Shown: positions 38,538 through 49,704, counted from the first letter of the stretch. The stretch: DNA of 64,000 nucleotides from Pseudoprimorskyibacter insulae (GCF_900302505.1 NZ_OMOJ01000001.1:496001-560000), one strand, 5' to 3'. The notes: generated by a model not told the origin, from the sequence alone. A program made the numbers and translations.

Positions 38538-39092
38538 TTACAGAACCGTAACCTTGGTGCCGACAGGAACGCGCGGATAAAGGTCTATCACATGGTCATT
38601 GATCATGCGCACGCACCCGTTCGAAACCGAATGGCCGATCGACTGCGGCGAGGTCGTGCCGTGGATCGCGTTATAGGTGTAGCGCCCATCGCGGAACAGA
38701 TAGAGCGCACGCGCCCCAAGCGGGTTGTCCGGGCCGCCGGGCTGAACGTAATCGTTGTCGATGAACTTACCATATGCACCCGGGTCCCGCTCAATCATCG
38801 CGTCGGTCGGGCGCCAGGTCGGCCATTCGCGTTTGCCGCCAACATAGAATTCACCGCTAATGGCTTGCCCCGCTTTGCCAAAGCCAACGCCATAGCGCAT
38901 AGCCTCGCCGGGGCCGGTGACCCAGTATAGGAAATGCGCGCGCGGCAGAACCAAGATCTGTCCCGGCGCGACATCGGCTTTCATCCGCACTTTCTGCGGG
39001 CGAAACATCGGATCGACCTCAAAAGCATGCGACAGGGTGGGGAAGGCGGTCGCGGCCAGCGAAGTGGCCAGCAAATTGCGTCGGGTAATCAT
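38538..39092 (-). CDS. Exported L,D-transpeptidase (YkuD domain)
   Basis: 184 residues from ATG 39092 (ribosome site GAGGA). The N-terminus MITRRNLLATSLAATAFPTLSHA has a twin-arginine-like start and signal peptidase site. The YkuD catalytic motif is complete: HGTTSPQSIG...SNGCVRM at about residues 140-160 (His, Ser, Gly, Cys, Arg). It crosslinks peptidoglycan 3-3 or anchors proteins to it. Upstream of the flavoprotein gene with a 5-bp gap. Confidence 0.93.
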   Translation of the reverse strand: MITRRNLLATSLAATAFPTLSHAFEVDPMFRPQKVRMKADVAPGQILVLPRAHFLYWVTGPGEAMRYGVGFGKAGQAISGEFYVGGKREWPTWRPTDAMIERDPGAYGKFIDNDYVQPGGPDNPLGARALYLFRDGRYTYNAIHGTTSPQSIGHSVSNGCVRMINDHVIDLYPRVPVGTKVTVL

Positions 39093-39270
39093 CGAATCCT
39101 CGGTCAGTAAACAGCGTGCAGCATCGTTACTTTGCGTGGAATACCACAAAATTCAATCCGCTGGGCGGAATACCGCGCAGGGATGACGCGGATGTGACCC
39201 AGAGCCATCAGCCCAAGGCGAAATTGACCGCCCACATTGGGGCGGCCAGACAGGGTACAATTGGCTTGGG

Positions 39271-39456
39271 TTAAACCGTCCGCGCCGCGCCGCGCGGGCC
39301 GAAAATCAGCCATGCGATCAGGCCGACGACCGGCAACAACAGAATGGCCAGTGTCCAGACGATCTTGGCCGCCGTCGAGGCAGGCGAGGTGAGCGTTTGG
39401 TAAATTGCGTATAAATCCAAGGCCAGAATAAGCAGGCCGAAAAGACCGTATTCCAT
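39271..39456 (-). CDS. Small PLDc_N-like membrane protein
   Basis: 61 residues from ATG 39456 (GGAGA). Two transmembrane helices; the second, KIVWTLAILLLPVVGLIAWLIFGPRG, is the characteristic core of the phospholipase D-nuclease N-terminal (PLDc_N) family, which here stands alone. Function unknown. Confidence 0.8.
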   Translation of the reverse strand: MEYGLFGLLILALDLYAIYQTLTSPASTAAKIVWTLAILLLPVVGLIAWLIFGPRGAARTV

Positions 39457-39532
39457 GGGAAACTCTCCGATTTGGGTGCGTCGTGATGCTTGCAAGTCCA
39501 ACGCCTTTGTCGCGAAATGGTTCCCTTCGGCG

Positions 39533-39560
39533 AAAAAATGCCCCCGCCGAAGCGGGGGCA
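39533..39560 (-). terminator. Intrinsic terminator of the BLUF gene
   Basis: A perfect 9-bp stem TGCCCCCGC-CGAA-GCGGGGGCA with a stable tetraloop. On the minus strand it is followed by TTTTTT. Confidence 0.85.
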
Positions 39561-39684
39561 ATCCGGCCCTAAGGGTCCGGTACGGGGAGATTGGTCCGGG
39601 GGATGGTCGGACCAAAAGGCGGAGGGGTAAACCCGACAGGGCGCCGCCTTATGTGTCTGGTTTAATGCTGAAAACGACGTTGGG

Positions 39685-40167
39685 TCAGTCAGGAATACCG
39701 GACGTTGCGTCAGCTTTTTCGCTCAGGCCGGGCCATTTGCCCCGCATGAACGAGGTGATCATGACTTTTTCCCACCCCGGTTTCATTTCGGAATAGCATG
39801 TACCGCCCAAATAAAAGTCATTCATTCCGTCGACCCCGCTTAGATCCTCGGGCGAGATCTCGGCGAAACCCATGCTCCAATCCGTAAAGGCGCGTCGGGC
39901 AATGATGCCTTCGCGCAGAACGGTGATGCAGCTGTGACGTTCGTCCAGCTCAATCGCGGCAAAGACGGCCTTCACTGCGTTTCTTGGCCCTTCCAGCACT
40001 TGGAAAAATTCACCATCCGCGAACAGAAGCATGCCCGACAGGTCATGCTTGAGGTTATTGGAGCGGATATGAGGCAGCATCGCACGCATCTGACGGGTGC
40101 CAAAGCCATGTACCGCAAGGCTTGTGTACATAAGCTGATACAGCGGCTGAAATCCGGTCTGAGACAT
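39685..40167 (-). CDS. BLUF-domain blue-light photoreceptor
   Basis: 160 residues from ATG 40167 (GGAGAA). The BLUF fold covers about residues 8-105: the flavin-contacting Tyr14 (LMYTS), the Asn pair IRSNNLKHDLSGMLLF, the key Gln in FFQVLEG, and DWSMGF with the Trp/Met switch residue. There is no output domain, only a ~50-residue C-terminal extension, so it must signal by protein-protein contact. It could act with or parallel to the CryB protein at 15653. Confidence 0.93.
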   Translation of the reverse strand: MSQTGFQPLYQLMYTSLAVHGFGTRQMRAMLPHIRSNNLKHDLSGMLLFADGEFFQVLEGPRNAVKAVFAAIELDERHSCITVLREGIIARRAFTDWSMGFAEISPEDLSGVDGMNDFYLGGTCYSEMKPGWEKVMITSFMRGKWPGLSEKADATSGIPD

Positions 40168-40227
40168 GCGCTTCTCCGTTGCCAATCTCTTGGCAAAACG
40201 GCTTACGTAAGGAAAGTTTTAGATGGC

Positions 40228-41184
40228 TTATAGCCACAAGGCGGTCTCTTCGACCTCGCGGCGGGTCAGAATGCGGGCGGCGGGGCGCATTCCGTGTAGC
40301 GGGAAATGGGGAACGCGGCCTTGTAAACGGTCAAGGCGCGTCAGCAAACCCGGCGGCAGCTTGGCCAGTGTTTGGTCGTTGATCAGCAGGCTTTCGGCAG
40401 GCAGGCCATTGGCCACCAGCACCGCATGGACCGGCAGCACAAGGTGGTAATAATCGATGGGGGCCGTCAAATCGGGCGATTTCACCTTTTCACCATCGAT
40501 CAAAGATTTGATCGGCACCAACCGGCCCGGCATCGGGTTGGTCAAAAAGATGTTGTGGTTCGGCGATAACATAACCGACCGATATGGAACCCCCGGCGCG
40601 ATTGCATCGCGGACGACTTTGACAGGGGCTTGCCCGGTGGCCTTGGCGCGATCCGCCGACAGGGTGCAGTGGCAGAGGTTCAACACCGGGTGCGCCTCGC
40701 CGAACCAATCGATGACGGTGTCCCATGGCGCAAGGGTTTGAACCGGGCGCGGGCCTTCGGATGTCAGGATATGTGTGCCTTTGGCAAAGCACAGCGGTGC
40801 CAAAGTCCCGACATTATAGCCGACCGGATCCAAGTTCACGACCAGGGCGATCATCCCTGTCGCGCTTGGCGCGCCGTCTGGATAGACGAAGACCAGATCG
40901 CCGGTTGTGTCATTTTCAAGCAAGACCAGATCGCGCGCGAACCCTGTTGGAACCGTCAGACCCAGCACGTTGATCCCCGGCTGTGCCGTGCCTGACCCAA
41001 CCATCGTATAGCTTTGCCCGGCCAGCGTGACGGTTTCGCCCACGTACATCATTCCGCTGGCATCGCTGAGCGTGCTTGTCACCTTCGAAGAGAACTGGCC
41101 CAGGAAAATAGTGGTCGCGCTGCTGAACAGGTTCACTGCCAGCAGGGCGCCATTGTAGGTCTGGTATGTTGCCGTGATGTCCAT
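40228..41184 (-). CDS. Hint-domain protein (second copy type)
   Basis: 318 residues. N-terminal ~125 residues are beta-rich with no family recognised. The Hint domain starts at Cys132 (CFAKGTHILTSEGP), followed by VQTLAPWDTV, SPNHNIFLT and HAVLVANGLPAESLL. It shares only these motifs with the Hint protein at 1484. No ribosome site is visible before the ATG, so the start could differ. Secretion or self-processing cannot be shown from sequence. Confidence 0.75.
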   Translation of the reverse strand: MDITATYQTYNGALLAVNLFSSATTIFLGQFSSKVTSTLSDASGMMYVGETVTLAGQSYTMVGSGTAQPGINVLGLTVPTGFARDLVLLENDTTGDLVFVYPDGAPSATGMIALVVNLDPVGYNVGTLAPLCFAKGTHILTSEGPRPVQTLAPWDTVIDWFGEAHPVLNLCHCTLSADRAKATGQAPVKVVRDAIAPGVPYRSVMLSPNHNIFLTNPMPGRLVPIKSLIDGEKVKSPDLTAPIDYYHLVLPVHAVLVANGLPAESLLINDQTLAKLPPGLLTRLDRLQGRVPHFPLHGMRPAARILTRREVEETALWL

Positions 41185-41469
41185 AGAAGGCGGAGAAGGA
41201 CTCTTTTATTTTGATAATTGGAAGGTGGAGTTTGGGTTGGTTTCGTCGGGATATTGCCGATTTCATGACTTGACGCTTCTTTCCGTTCAAAAGGTGTCAT
41301 TTTAAAGGGGTTTTGTGGGGCGACTTTGAGTGCACTACTTTAGTGCAAAAAATTAATATTTGGAAAATCTTAAATATACCTTTGGGGGTCACGTAAATCT
41401 AAAGTGTCGAAATGCAAAAGCCGCCCGGTTGGGCGGCCTTCCAATTTGGTCAATGTGTTTGATTTGCGC
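41185..41469. other. AT-rich intergenic region with an inverted repeat
   Basis: 285 bp, clearly more AT-rich than its surroundings at 41290-41400. It holds a perfect 7-bp inverted repeat TGCACTA-CTT-TAGTGCA at 41331-41347, followed by AAAAAATTAATATT, which may be an operator or part of the promoter of the Hint gene. The uvrB terminator lies at its right end. No gene was seen. Confidence 0.5.
41414..41440 (-). terminator. Intrinsic terminator of uvrB
   Basis: GCCGCCC-GGTT-GGGCGGC, 7-bp GC stem. On the minus strand it is followed by TTTTGCATTT, about 30 bp after the uvrB stop. Confidence 0.85.
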
Positions 41470-43668
<2,199 letters not shown>

Positions 43669-43698
43669 TCGGGCCTCCGGGACTTGTGCGTTACATTT

Positions 43699-43713
43699 GT
43701 TCCTATTTTGGTC
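43699..43713. promoter_or_regulatory. Possible LexA (SOS) box of uvrB
   Basis: GTTC-N7-GGTC, one mismatch from the alphaproteobacterial SOS box GTTC-N7-GTTC. It lies just upstream of uvrB, a usual LexA target in this group. Confidence 0.4.
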
Positions 43714-43843
43714 CGATGCAACCCCGTCCCCTGCCAGGTTTTGTCAGCAAAAGCGCGGTGGGATGTGACAAATCACGCCGACTGGCGTCTTGCCTGCGCC
43801 GCGCAAATGGTCGATAACCCGCTCAAGCCAAGGAGTTTCAGCC

Positions 43844-44155
43844 ATGCGTGCACGGATTTATCAGCCTGCGAAAACCGCCATGTCCTCGGGGACGGCAAAA
43901 ACCAAGCATTGGGTTCTGGAATACGCGCAAGCCGACGCGCGCAGCATCGACCCGCTGATGGGCTGGACCTCAAGCGCAGACACCCAAAGCCAGGTGCGCA
44001 TGCGTTTCGACAGCAAAGAGGCCGCACAGGACTACGCCAAGGCACACGGCATTGACGCCGTCGTGACCGAGCCGAACAAGCGCAAGCCGAACATCCGCCA
44101 GCGCGGCTATGCCGAAAACTTTGCCAACGACCGCCGCAGCCCTTGGACGCACTAA
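43844..44155 (+). CDS. ETC complex I accessory subunit (NDUFS4-like)
   Basis: 103 residues from ATG 43844 (AAGGAG upstream). Starts [28 protein letters not shown] and ends [25 protein letters not shown], the pattern of the alphaproteobacterial and mitochondrial NDUFS4 (18 kDa, AQDQ) family, which contacts the NADH-oxidising arm of complex I. Typically encoded alone, away from the nuo operon, as here. Confidence 0.92.
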   Translation: MRARIYQPAKTAMSSGTAKTKHWVLEYAQADARSIDPLMGWTSSADTQSQVRMRFDSKEAAQDYAKAHGIDAVVTEPNKRKPNIRQRGYAENFANDRRSPWTH

Positions 44156-44184
44156 GCGGCACGCGCATCACAATCTGACGGTTT

Positions 44185-44212
44185 GGGCGGCCTTGGGTCG
44201 CCCTTCTTCTTT
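44185..44212 (+). terminator. Weak intrinsic terminator
   Basis: GGGCG and CGCCC arms separated by 9 nt, then TTCTTCTTT, between the NDUFS4-like gene and the MYG1-family gene. Confidence 0.5.
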
Positions 44213-44232
44213 CCAGCGGCCCGGAGCCTTCG

Positions 44233-45153
44233 ATGACCATCACCCATCTTGTCACCCATTCCGGCGGATTTCATGCCGATGAACTTCTGTCCTCGGTCAT
44301 CCTGACGCGCTTGTTTCCGGGGGCCGAATTGCTCCGCACGCGCGATGCGGGCTGGACGACGCCGGGCGCGGGCAAGATCATCTACGACGTGGGCCGTAGC
44401 TATGACGCTGAGGCGGGGATCTTTGACCATCATCAACGGCCAAACCCGCTCCGCGAGGATGGCCAGCCCTACAGTTCCTTCGGGCTGATCTGGCGTCACT
44501 TTGGCCGCGATTATCTGCGGGCCATGGATGTGCCGGATGCAGATATCGAAAGCATTCACAGCAATTTCGATCAGGGCTTTGTTCTGCCGATTGACCTGAT
44601 GGACAATGGCGCACTTGCCCCGGCTGAGGCGGGCGCTTTGGCTGGGATGACCCTGCCGGTGCTGCTTGAAACGCTGAAGCCGGTGTTTGATGAACGCGCG
44701 CCCGATGCCGATGATCGCGCCTTCAGGGATGCGCTGACCGTCGCCCGCGCCTTTGTTGAGGCGTCGGTGAAGGTGAAGGCCGCCAAGCGCCGGGCCGATG
44801 CCCTAGTGACCGAAGCCATTGCCGCCGCCGGCGCGTCGCCCGTGTTGGAGCTGCCGCAGGGCATGCCCTTTCGCGCGGCGATTGAGAAGGCGGGGGCCGA
44901 TCACATGCTGTTCGTCGTCCATCCCCGCGATGGGGATTGGGCGCTGACCACGATCCGCAAAAGCGGCGATACCTTCGAAAGCCGCGCCGATCTGCCCGAG
45001 GCTTGGGCCGGTTTGACCGACGCCGATCTTGAAGCGGCGAGCGGCGTTGCGGGCGCAAAGTTCTGCCACAACGCCCGGTTCATCGCGGTCGCCCAGACCC
45101 GCGAGGCGATCTTGGCGATGGCCGAAAAAGCCGTGGCCGCGGTTCAGGCCTGA
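44233..45153 (+). CDS. MYG1-family protein (DHH-like metal hydrolase)
   Basis: 306 residues. THSGGFHADELLSSVILTRLFP at the N-terminus carries the metal-binding His and Asp, FDHHQRP the DHH-like motif near residue 62, and SSFGLIWRHFG follows, as in the whole MYG1 family. Eukaryotic MYG1 is a 3'-5' RNA exonuclease; bacterial members are little studied. The family fits well across the full length. The 3' end overlaps the next gene tail to tail by 10 bp. Confidence 0.9.
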   Translation: MTITHLVTHSGGFHADELLSSVILTRLFPGAELLRTRDAGWTTPGAGKIIYDVGRSYDAEAGIFDHHQRPNPLREDGQPYSSFGLIWRHFGRDYLRAMDVPDADIESIHSNFDQGFVLPIDLMDNGALAPAEAGALAGMTLPVLLETLKPVFDERAPDADDRAFRDALTVARAFVEASVKVKAAKRRADALVTEAIAAAGASPVLELPQGMPFRAAIEKAGADHMLFVVHPRDGDWALTTIRKSGDTFESRADLPEAWAGLTDADLEAASGVAGAKFCHNARFIAVAQTREAILAMAEKAVAAVQA

Positions 45154-45695
45154 TCTATCGGCGCGGCCTGTAACTCAGCGACAATCGCGTCGTCGATCGG
45201 CACGTCATAGGTTTTCAGGATCGTGCCCAGAACGCTGTAAAACCCAACCGTTGCAATCAGGTCGAAGACGCCGTGGGTGCCAATGGCGTCCCGCAACTCG
45301 GCCTCAAGCGCGAGGGGCATTTGGTGCTGGTCGAACATGGCATCCACGCCCCGCACCAATAGCCCGTCTTCGCCCTCGGGCGTGCCGCGAATGGCACGGA
45401 TGCGCGCGTCGGAAAAGCCCAAAGCGCGGGCACGACTGACGTGATGCGCCCATTCATAGTCTGACTCAAGCCGCACGCCGGTTCGCAAGATCACCACCTC
45501 GGACCGTTCCAGCCCAAGCGAGGTGTCCTTGACCACATGCTGGCGCAAATTGGCCCAAGCGCGGGTCAGCGCTGGGTGGTTTGCCATTGTGCGATAGACA
45601 TTCAGCGCACCGGCATAACCGTCGCGCAGATCATCGATTTCGGCGGGCCACAGCGCATCTGGCAGTGGTCCGATGGGGCGGGCGCCAGTTGTCAT
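45144..45695 (-). CDS. Carboxymuconolactone decarboxylase (AhpD-like) family protein
   Basis: 183 residues. All-helical CMD fold with SLGLERSEVVILRTGVRLESDYEWAHHVSRA at about residues 57-88. The AhpD Cys-x-x-Cys pair is absent; Glu and the His pair in EWAHH are kept, as in 4-carboxymuconolactone decarboxylase relatives. The reaction is unknown. Convergent with the MYG1-family gene. Confidence 0.82.
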   Translation of the reverse strand: MTTGARPIGPLPDALWPAEIDDLRDGYAGALNVYRTMANHPALTRAWANLRQHVVKDTSLGLERSEVVILRTGVRLESDYEWAHHVSRARALGFSDARIRAIRGTPEGEDGLLVRGVDAMFDQHQMPLALEAELRDAIGTHGVFDLIATVGFYSVLGTILKTYDVPIDDAIVAELQAAPIDQA

Positions 45696-45782
45696 GCGGT
45701 CCTCCGATCAAGGGCCACAATTCCCGCCCGCGCGGCAATGCGCAAGCTTGTTCCGCCTTGTCTTTTGACAGCCCTTACGCCG

Positions 45783-46118
45783 TCAGTGCATCGCGGTGGC
45801 GACCAGAAGGCTGGCAACGCCGGTTACGGCCAGCCCGGCAAGCGCCGCACGCCAGCCCCGCACGCCATAGCGCTGCGGTTCGGGGGTGGGGACAATCGTC
45901 GAAATGGCCGAGGCCTTGATCCAGTCGGGCGTGCCGAGATCTGCCAGACCTTCGCCCATTTGCGTAAAGCGGGCGTGCCATCGGAACACACGGGTCCGAA
46001 ATTCAGCGTCTGAGATCATGCGGCCGTCAACATCACGGCGTTTGTCGTTGGGTAGAAGACCAAGCGCGTAGTCGGCAGCCAGCGCATCGTCCTCTGGGAG
46101 GTGGGCGATATGTGCCAT
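45783..46118 (-). CDS. Short anti-sigma-factor-like membrane protein
   Basis: 111 residues. The N-terminal ~75 residues (DDALAADYALGLLPNDKRRDVDGRM...FRTRVFRWHARFTQMGEGL) resemble the cytoplasmic sigma-binding part of RskA/anti-sigma-K proteins. One helix, about 88-108 (WRAALAGLAVTGVASLLVATA), ends the protein, so the large periplasmic sensor domain of this family is missing. No sigma factor gene is adjacent. It may be a naturally short form or a degraded remnant. Confidence 0.65.
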   Translation of the reverse strand: MAHIAHLPEDDALAADYALGLLPNDKRRDVDGRMISDAEFRTRVFRWHARFTQMGEGLADLGTPDWIKASAISTIVPTPEPQRYGVRGWRAALAGLAVTGVASLLVATAMH

Positions 46119-46393
46119 TTGTTATTCTTCTTTTCATCAATTGCAGCATCCGAGCAGCCGGATACCTGACCAGTCTTACGAAATATTTTCAGCCACATGG
46201 CTGACCATGAAGTCGCGAAGCACACGCCGAGAAATGGGGCGAGGGGCCGGGAATAATTGGCCCCTTAGGCCAGCTTGGACAGCGTGTTGCGTCCGTGGAC
46301 GGATAAAATACCGTCTGTACTGAGCAGCTTAGCCCAAATCGACAGATTCGGCACCAATCATTTCGTTAAGATTCGAGGGGGAAATCTATGCGA
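46119..46393. other. Intergenic region without recognised features
   Basis: 275 bp between two minus-strand genes. I see no gene, terminator hairpin or conserved operator in it. Confidence 0.5.
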
Positions 46394-47293
46394 TTAGCTG
46401 CAAATTTCGGCGTCGCGAATGTCTTGCGCTGCAAAGTCAATCAGCGCCCGAACCTTGCGCGGCAGGACGCGGCCTTCCAGGTAAACCGCCGTCACGGGGC
46501 TTTGTGCTGTGGCAAAATCGGGCAGAACAGGCGTCAGGCGACCGGCTTCCAGTTCAGGGGCGATTGCAAAGCTAGGGGCATAGATGATGCCGTGTCCCGC
46601 GACGGCCAAAGCGCTGGCCGCGCGGGCCGAATTCACCTGATGCTGCCCGGTGACCAGCGCGACATGGTCGGCGCCGTCCTTTTGCAGCACCCAGCGTTTT
46701 GGGTTCTTGCGGTTGGTGTCTACGATGCACGCATGGCGTTGCAGATCTTCGGGGGTTTGCGGCGTGCCAGCGCGGGCCAGATAGTCGGGGCTGGCGGCCA
46801 GGATCGCGCGAAATGTGCCTAATTTTCGGGACTTAATCGATAGTGTGTCGGTTGTGCCAAGGCGAAAAGCCACGTCGATGCCTTCGGCGGCTAGATCGCT
46901 GAATTGATCGTTCAGGCGCAGATCCAGCGACAGATTTGGGTGCTTATCTGCAAACCGGCCCAGCATTCCGGCCACATAGATTTCGCCGAAGGTCACCGGG
47001 GCGGCAATGCGGATCACGCCGCTAAAGCCGCTGACGCCATCCGACACCTCGGACAGCACATCGTCAAGATCGTCCAGCAGGGCAGGGGCGCGGGCCAGCA
47101 GATCTTGGCCCGAGGGCGTCAGGCCAACCTTTCGCGTGGTGCGTTGCAACAGGCGCGTGCCAAGGCGCGTTTCCAGCTCGGCCACGTATTTTGAGGTCAG
47201 CCGGTTGGAGATGCCCATTTGTTCGGCCGCTGCGGTGAATGATCCGGTCTGGGCGGTGGCAACGAAGGCACGCAGTTGGTCAATCAGGTCCAT
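46394..47293 (-). CDS. LysR-family regulator of the quinone-stress operon
   Basis: 299 residues. DNA-binding N-terminus MDLIDQLRAFVATAQTGSFTAAAEQMGISNRLTSKYVAELETRLGTRLLQRTTRKVGLT, then the effector domain (about 88-290). Divergent from the doxX gene, with a perfect 11-bp inverted repeat between them. In E. coli the LysR protein YhaJ controls the related yqjF-yqjG pair in response to aromatic/quinone compounds, so a similar role is inferred here. Confidence 0.9.
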   Translation of the reverse strand: MDLIDQLRAFVATAQTGSFTAAAEQMGISNRLTSKYVAELETRLGTRLLQRTTRKVGLTPSGQDLLARAPALLDDLDDVLSEVSDGVSGFSGVIRIAAPVTFGEIYVAGMLGRFADKHPNLSLDLRLNDQFSDLAAEGIDVAFRLGTTDTLSIKSRKLGTFRAILAASPDYLARAGTPQTPEDLQRHACIVDTNRKNPKRWVLQKDGADHVALVTGQHQVNSARAASALAVAGHGIIYAPSFAIAPELEAGRLTPVLPDFATAQSPVTAVYLEGRVLPRKVRALIDFAAQDIRDAEICS

Positions 47294-47324
47294 GTCAGGG
47301 ATTTGCGAACAAAATGAGGATAGT

Positions 47325-47354
47325 CATTCAACAAAGTCGCCATTTTGTTGAATG
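47325..47354. promoter_or_regulatory. Candidate LysR operator
   Basis: Perfect inverted repeat CATTCAACAAA-N8-TTTGTTGAATG between the divergent LysR and doxX genes. The arms are 11 bp; the centre-to-centre distance (19 bp) suits a LysR dimer pair. Confidence 0.75.
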
Positions 47355-47423
47355 GGGTCAAGGCCTAAGTTGGGTTCAGACATCAACGCCGACACATCGA
47401 TCGGCCCCGAAAGGACCATAGAC

Positions 47424-47846
47424 ATGAGCAACCCAACTTCGAACGACTACGCCGCCTTCGCCCTTCGCGTCACCTCTGGCGCGCTTTTCATCGCCCACGG
47501 CTGGATGAAGGTCAGCGTCTTCACCATCCCCGGAACCGTCGGCTATTTCGAAAGCCTCGGACTGCCGGGCGTTCTGGCCTATCTGACCATCTTCGCCGAA
47601 TTGGCGGGCGGTCTGGCGCTGATCCTTGGCGTGGCGACCCGCCTTGTTAGCCTTGGCCTTGTGCCGATCCTGCTGGGCGCGGCTTGGGCGCATTGGGCAA
47701 ATGGCTGGAGCTTTTCGGCCCAAGGTGGCGGCTGGGAATTCCCGGTGTTCTGGGCGGTGGTGCAAACCAGCCTGATCGCGCTTGGCGCTGGTGCCTTTGC
47801 GCTGCGCCTGCCAGTGTTGGACACACGGCTTGGCAAACTGGCCTGA
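47424..47846 (+). CDS. DoxX-family membrane protein (YqjF-like)
   Basis: 140 residues from ATG 47424, four predicted helices. DoxX features: ALRVTSGALFIAHGWMKV near the start, FAELAGGLALILGVATRL in the middle. YqjF-type proteins respond to nitroaromatic and quinone stress. First gene of a three-gene run with DODA and glutathionyl-hydroquinone reductase genes. Confidence 0.9.
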   Translation: MSNPTSNDYAAFALRVTSGALFIAHGWMKVSVFTIPGTVGYFESLGLPGVLAYLTIFAELAGGLALILGVATRLVSLGLVPILLGAAWAHWANGWSFSAQGGGWEFPVFWAVVQTSLIALGAGAFALRLPVLDTRLGKLA

Positions 47847-47894
47847 TCCATAAGGGGTCGCCCGCGTGGCGGCCCCGTTTCATCGGAGGATGAC

Positions 47895-48719
47895 ATGACC
47901 ACGACACGCACGCTTCAATCCATCAAAGACCAGTTCGCCCCGTCGGATCGTATGCCGGTGGTGTTTTTGGGCCATGGCAGCCCGATGAACGCCATCGAGG
48001 ACACGCCCTTCAGCCGGGCTTGGACGACGCTGGGCCAATCCCTGCCACAGCCCAAGGCCATTCTGGTGGTGTCTGCGCATTGGATGACCAATGGCACCAC
48101 CCTTGTGGATGTTTCGAAAATGCCGCGTACAATCCATGACTTCTATGGCTTTCCTGACGCGCTTTACCAAGAACGCTATCCGGCCAAAGGCGCGCCCGAT
48201 CTGGCCCGCGATGTGGCGACCCTGCTAGCCAGTCACAAAAGCGGTGTGGATGACACTTGGGGGCTGGACCACGGGGCCTGGACCATTCTGAAGTTCCTTT
48301 ATCCCAACGCTGATGTGCCGGTGTTCCAAGTCTCCATCGACATGAGCCGGGGTCTGGAATGGCAGTTGGAGATTGGCCAATTGCTATCGGATCTGCGAGA
48401 TCGCGGCGTTCTGATCCTTGGGTCGGGCAACGTGGTGCACAACCTTCGGGCGCTTCGGTTTGGTGGTAAGCCGCAGGATTTCGCCATCGAGTTCGACACA
48501 CTATTCGCCGACAAACTGGCCGAGCGGGACTTCGACACGCTGTCCAATCCGCTGGAGCTGGGCAACCTGCTGTACCAAGCGCACCCGAGCGTTGACCACT
48601 ACTTGCCTGCGCTGACCATCGCTGGGGCATCGGACAAACGCGATGATCTGACCTTTATGACTGACTCCATCGACCTTGGGTCGGTCTCGATGCGGTCGTT
48701 CATCTTCCACCCGTCGTAA
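47895..48719 (+). CDS. 4,5-DOPA-type extradiol dioxygenase (YgiD/DODA family)
   Basis: 274 residues, class III extradiol dioxygenase LigB fold. Metal and catalytic histidines: VVFLGHGSPMNAI (about residue 22), VVSAHWMT, WGLDHGAWTIL and SGNVVHNLR. Cleaves catecholic rings next to the hydroxyls. It lies 48 bp after doxX with an AGGATG ribosome site. In this context a role in removing catechols or hydroquinones is likely (inference). Confidence 0.92.
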   Translation: MTTTRTLQSIKDQFAPSDRMPVVFLGHGSPMNAIEDTPFSRAWTTLGQSLPQPKAILVVSAHWMTNGTTLVDVSKMPRTIHDFYGFPDALYQERYPAKGAPDLARDVATLLASHKSGVDDTWGLDHGAWTILKFLYPNADVPVFQVSIDMSRGLEWQLEIGQLLSDLRDRGVLILGSGNVVHNLRALRFGGKPQDFAIEFDTLFADKLAERDFDTLSNPLELGNLLYQAHPSVDHYLPALTIAGASDKRDDLTFMTDSIDLGSVSMRSFIFHPS

Positions 48720-48729
48720 GGAGCGCGAA

Positions 48730-49692
48730 ATGTTGGTTAATGGAAAGTGGGCGGCGGACTGGCAACCAGTTCAGAAAGCCGATGTGCAGGGGCGCTTCGT
48801 CCGGCAAATGTCCGAATTTCGCAATTGGATCACGCCGGATGGTCGGCCCGGCCCGACCGGGCAAGAGGGCTTTGAGGCCGAGGCGGGGCGCTACCGGCTT
48901 TATGTGGCGCTGATTTGCCCTTGGGCGTCGCGCACTTTGATTGCCCGCAAACTGAAAGGGCTAGAGGATCTGATCCCGGTCACCGTGGTCAATCCGACGC
49001 TGGGCGATCAGGGCTGGGAATTTGGCGGGGCCGAGGGTGCGGATGAAGATCCGCTGTTCGGCGCGACCCATCTGCACCAGATCTACACCCGCGCCGATGC
49101 GGCCTATACCGGGCGGGCGACGGTGCCGGTGCTGTGGGACATGAAGCGCAATGTCATGGTGAACAATGAAAGCGCCGATATCCTGCGCATGTTTGACACG
49201 GCCTTCGCGGGTCTCGCGCCGTCGGACCATGTTCTGTACCCCGCCGATTTGGCCGATCAGATCGATGCATTGTCGCCCCGGCTTTATGAAAAGCTGAACA
49301 ACGGGGTGTATCGGGCCGGGTTTGCCTCATCCCAAGGGGCCTATGATGAGGCGGTCGAAGACGTTTTCGCCATGCTGGATGAGCTGGAAGCCGGAATGAA
49401 GGGCGATTTCCTACTGGGTAATAAGGTGACCGAGGCCGACATTCGCGCCTTCGTGACCCTGATCCGGTTCGATGCGGCCTATCATGGGCTGTTCAAGACC
49501 AACCGCCGTCAGATCAAGGACTACCCGCGTCTGACAGGGTTGCTGCGCCGGATGCTGGCCCTGCCGGGTGTGGCCGAGACGGTGAATATGGATCACATCC
49601 TGCGCGGCTATTATTCGATCAAGGCGCTAAACCCCGAGGGCATCCGCCCCGCCGCGCCAGATCATGTGGTGGCGCTTCTGAAGGGCGAATGA
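48730..49692 (+). CDS. Glutathionyl-hydroquinone reductase (YqjG type)
   Basis: 320 residues from ATG 48730 (ribosome site AAGGAG). Xi-class GST: WITPDGRPGPTG at the N-terminus, the active-site Cys in LICPWASRTLIA at about residue 63, and NNESADILRMF for glutathione. The C-terminal domain has DYPRLTGLLRRMLALPGVAETVNMDHI. Removes glutathione from glutathionyl-hydroquinones. The doxX-DODA-GHR order recalls E. coli yqjF-yqjG. Confidence 0.95.
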   Translation: MLVNGKWAADWQPVQKADVQGRFVRQMSEFRNWITPDGRPGPTGQEGFEAEAGRYRLYVALICPWASRTLIARKLKGLEDLIPVTVVNPTLGDQGWEFGGAEGADEDPLFGATHLHQIYTRADAAYTGRATVPVLWDMKRNVMVNNESADILRMFDTAFAGLAPSDHVLYPADLADQIDALSPRLYEKLNNGVYRAGFASSQGAYDEAVEDVFAMLDELEAGMKGDFLLGNKVTEADIRAFVTLIRFDAAYHGLFKTNRRQIKDYPRLTGLLRRMLALPGVAETVNMDHILRGYYSIKALNPEGIRPAAPDHVVALLKGE

Positions 49693-49704
49693 CTTAGCCG
49701 CCGG

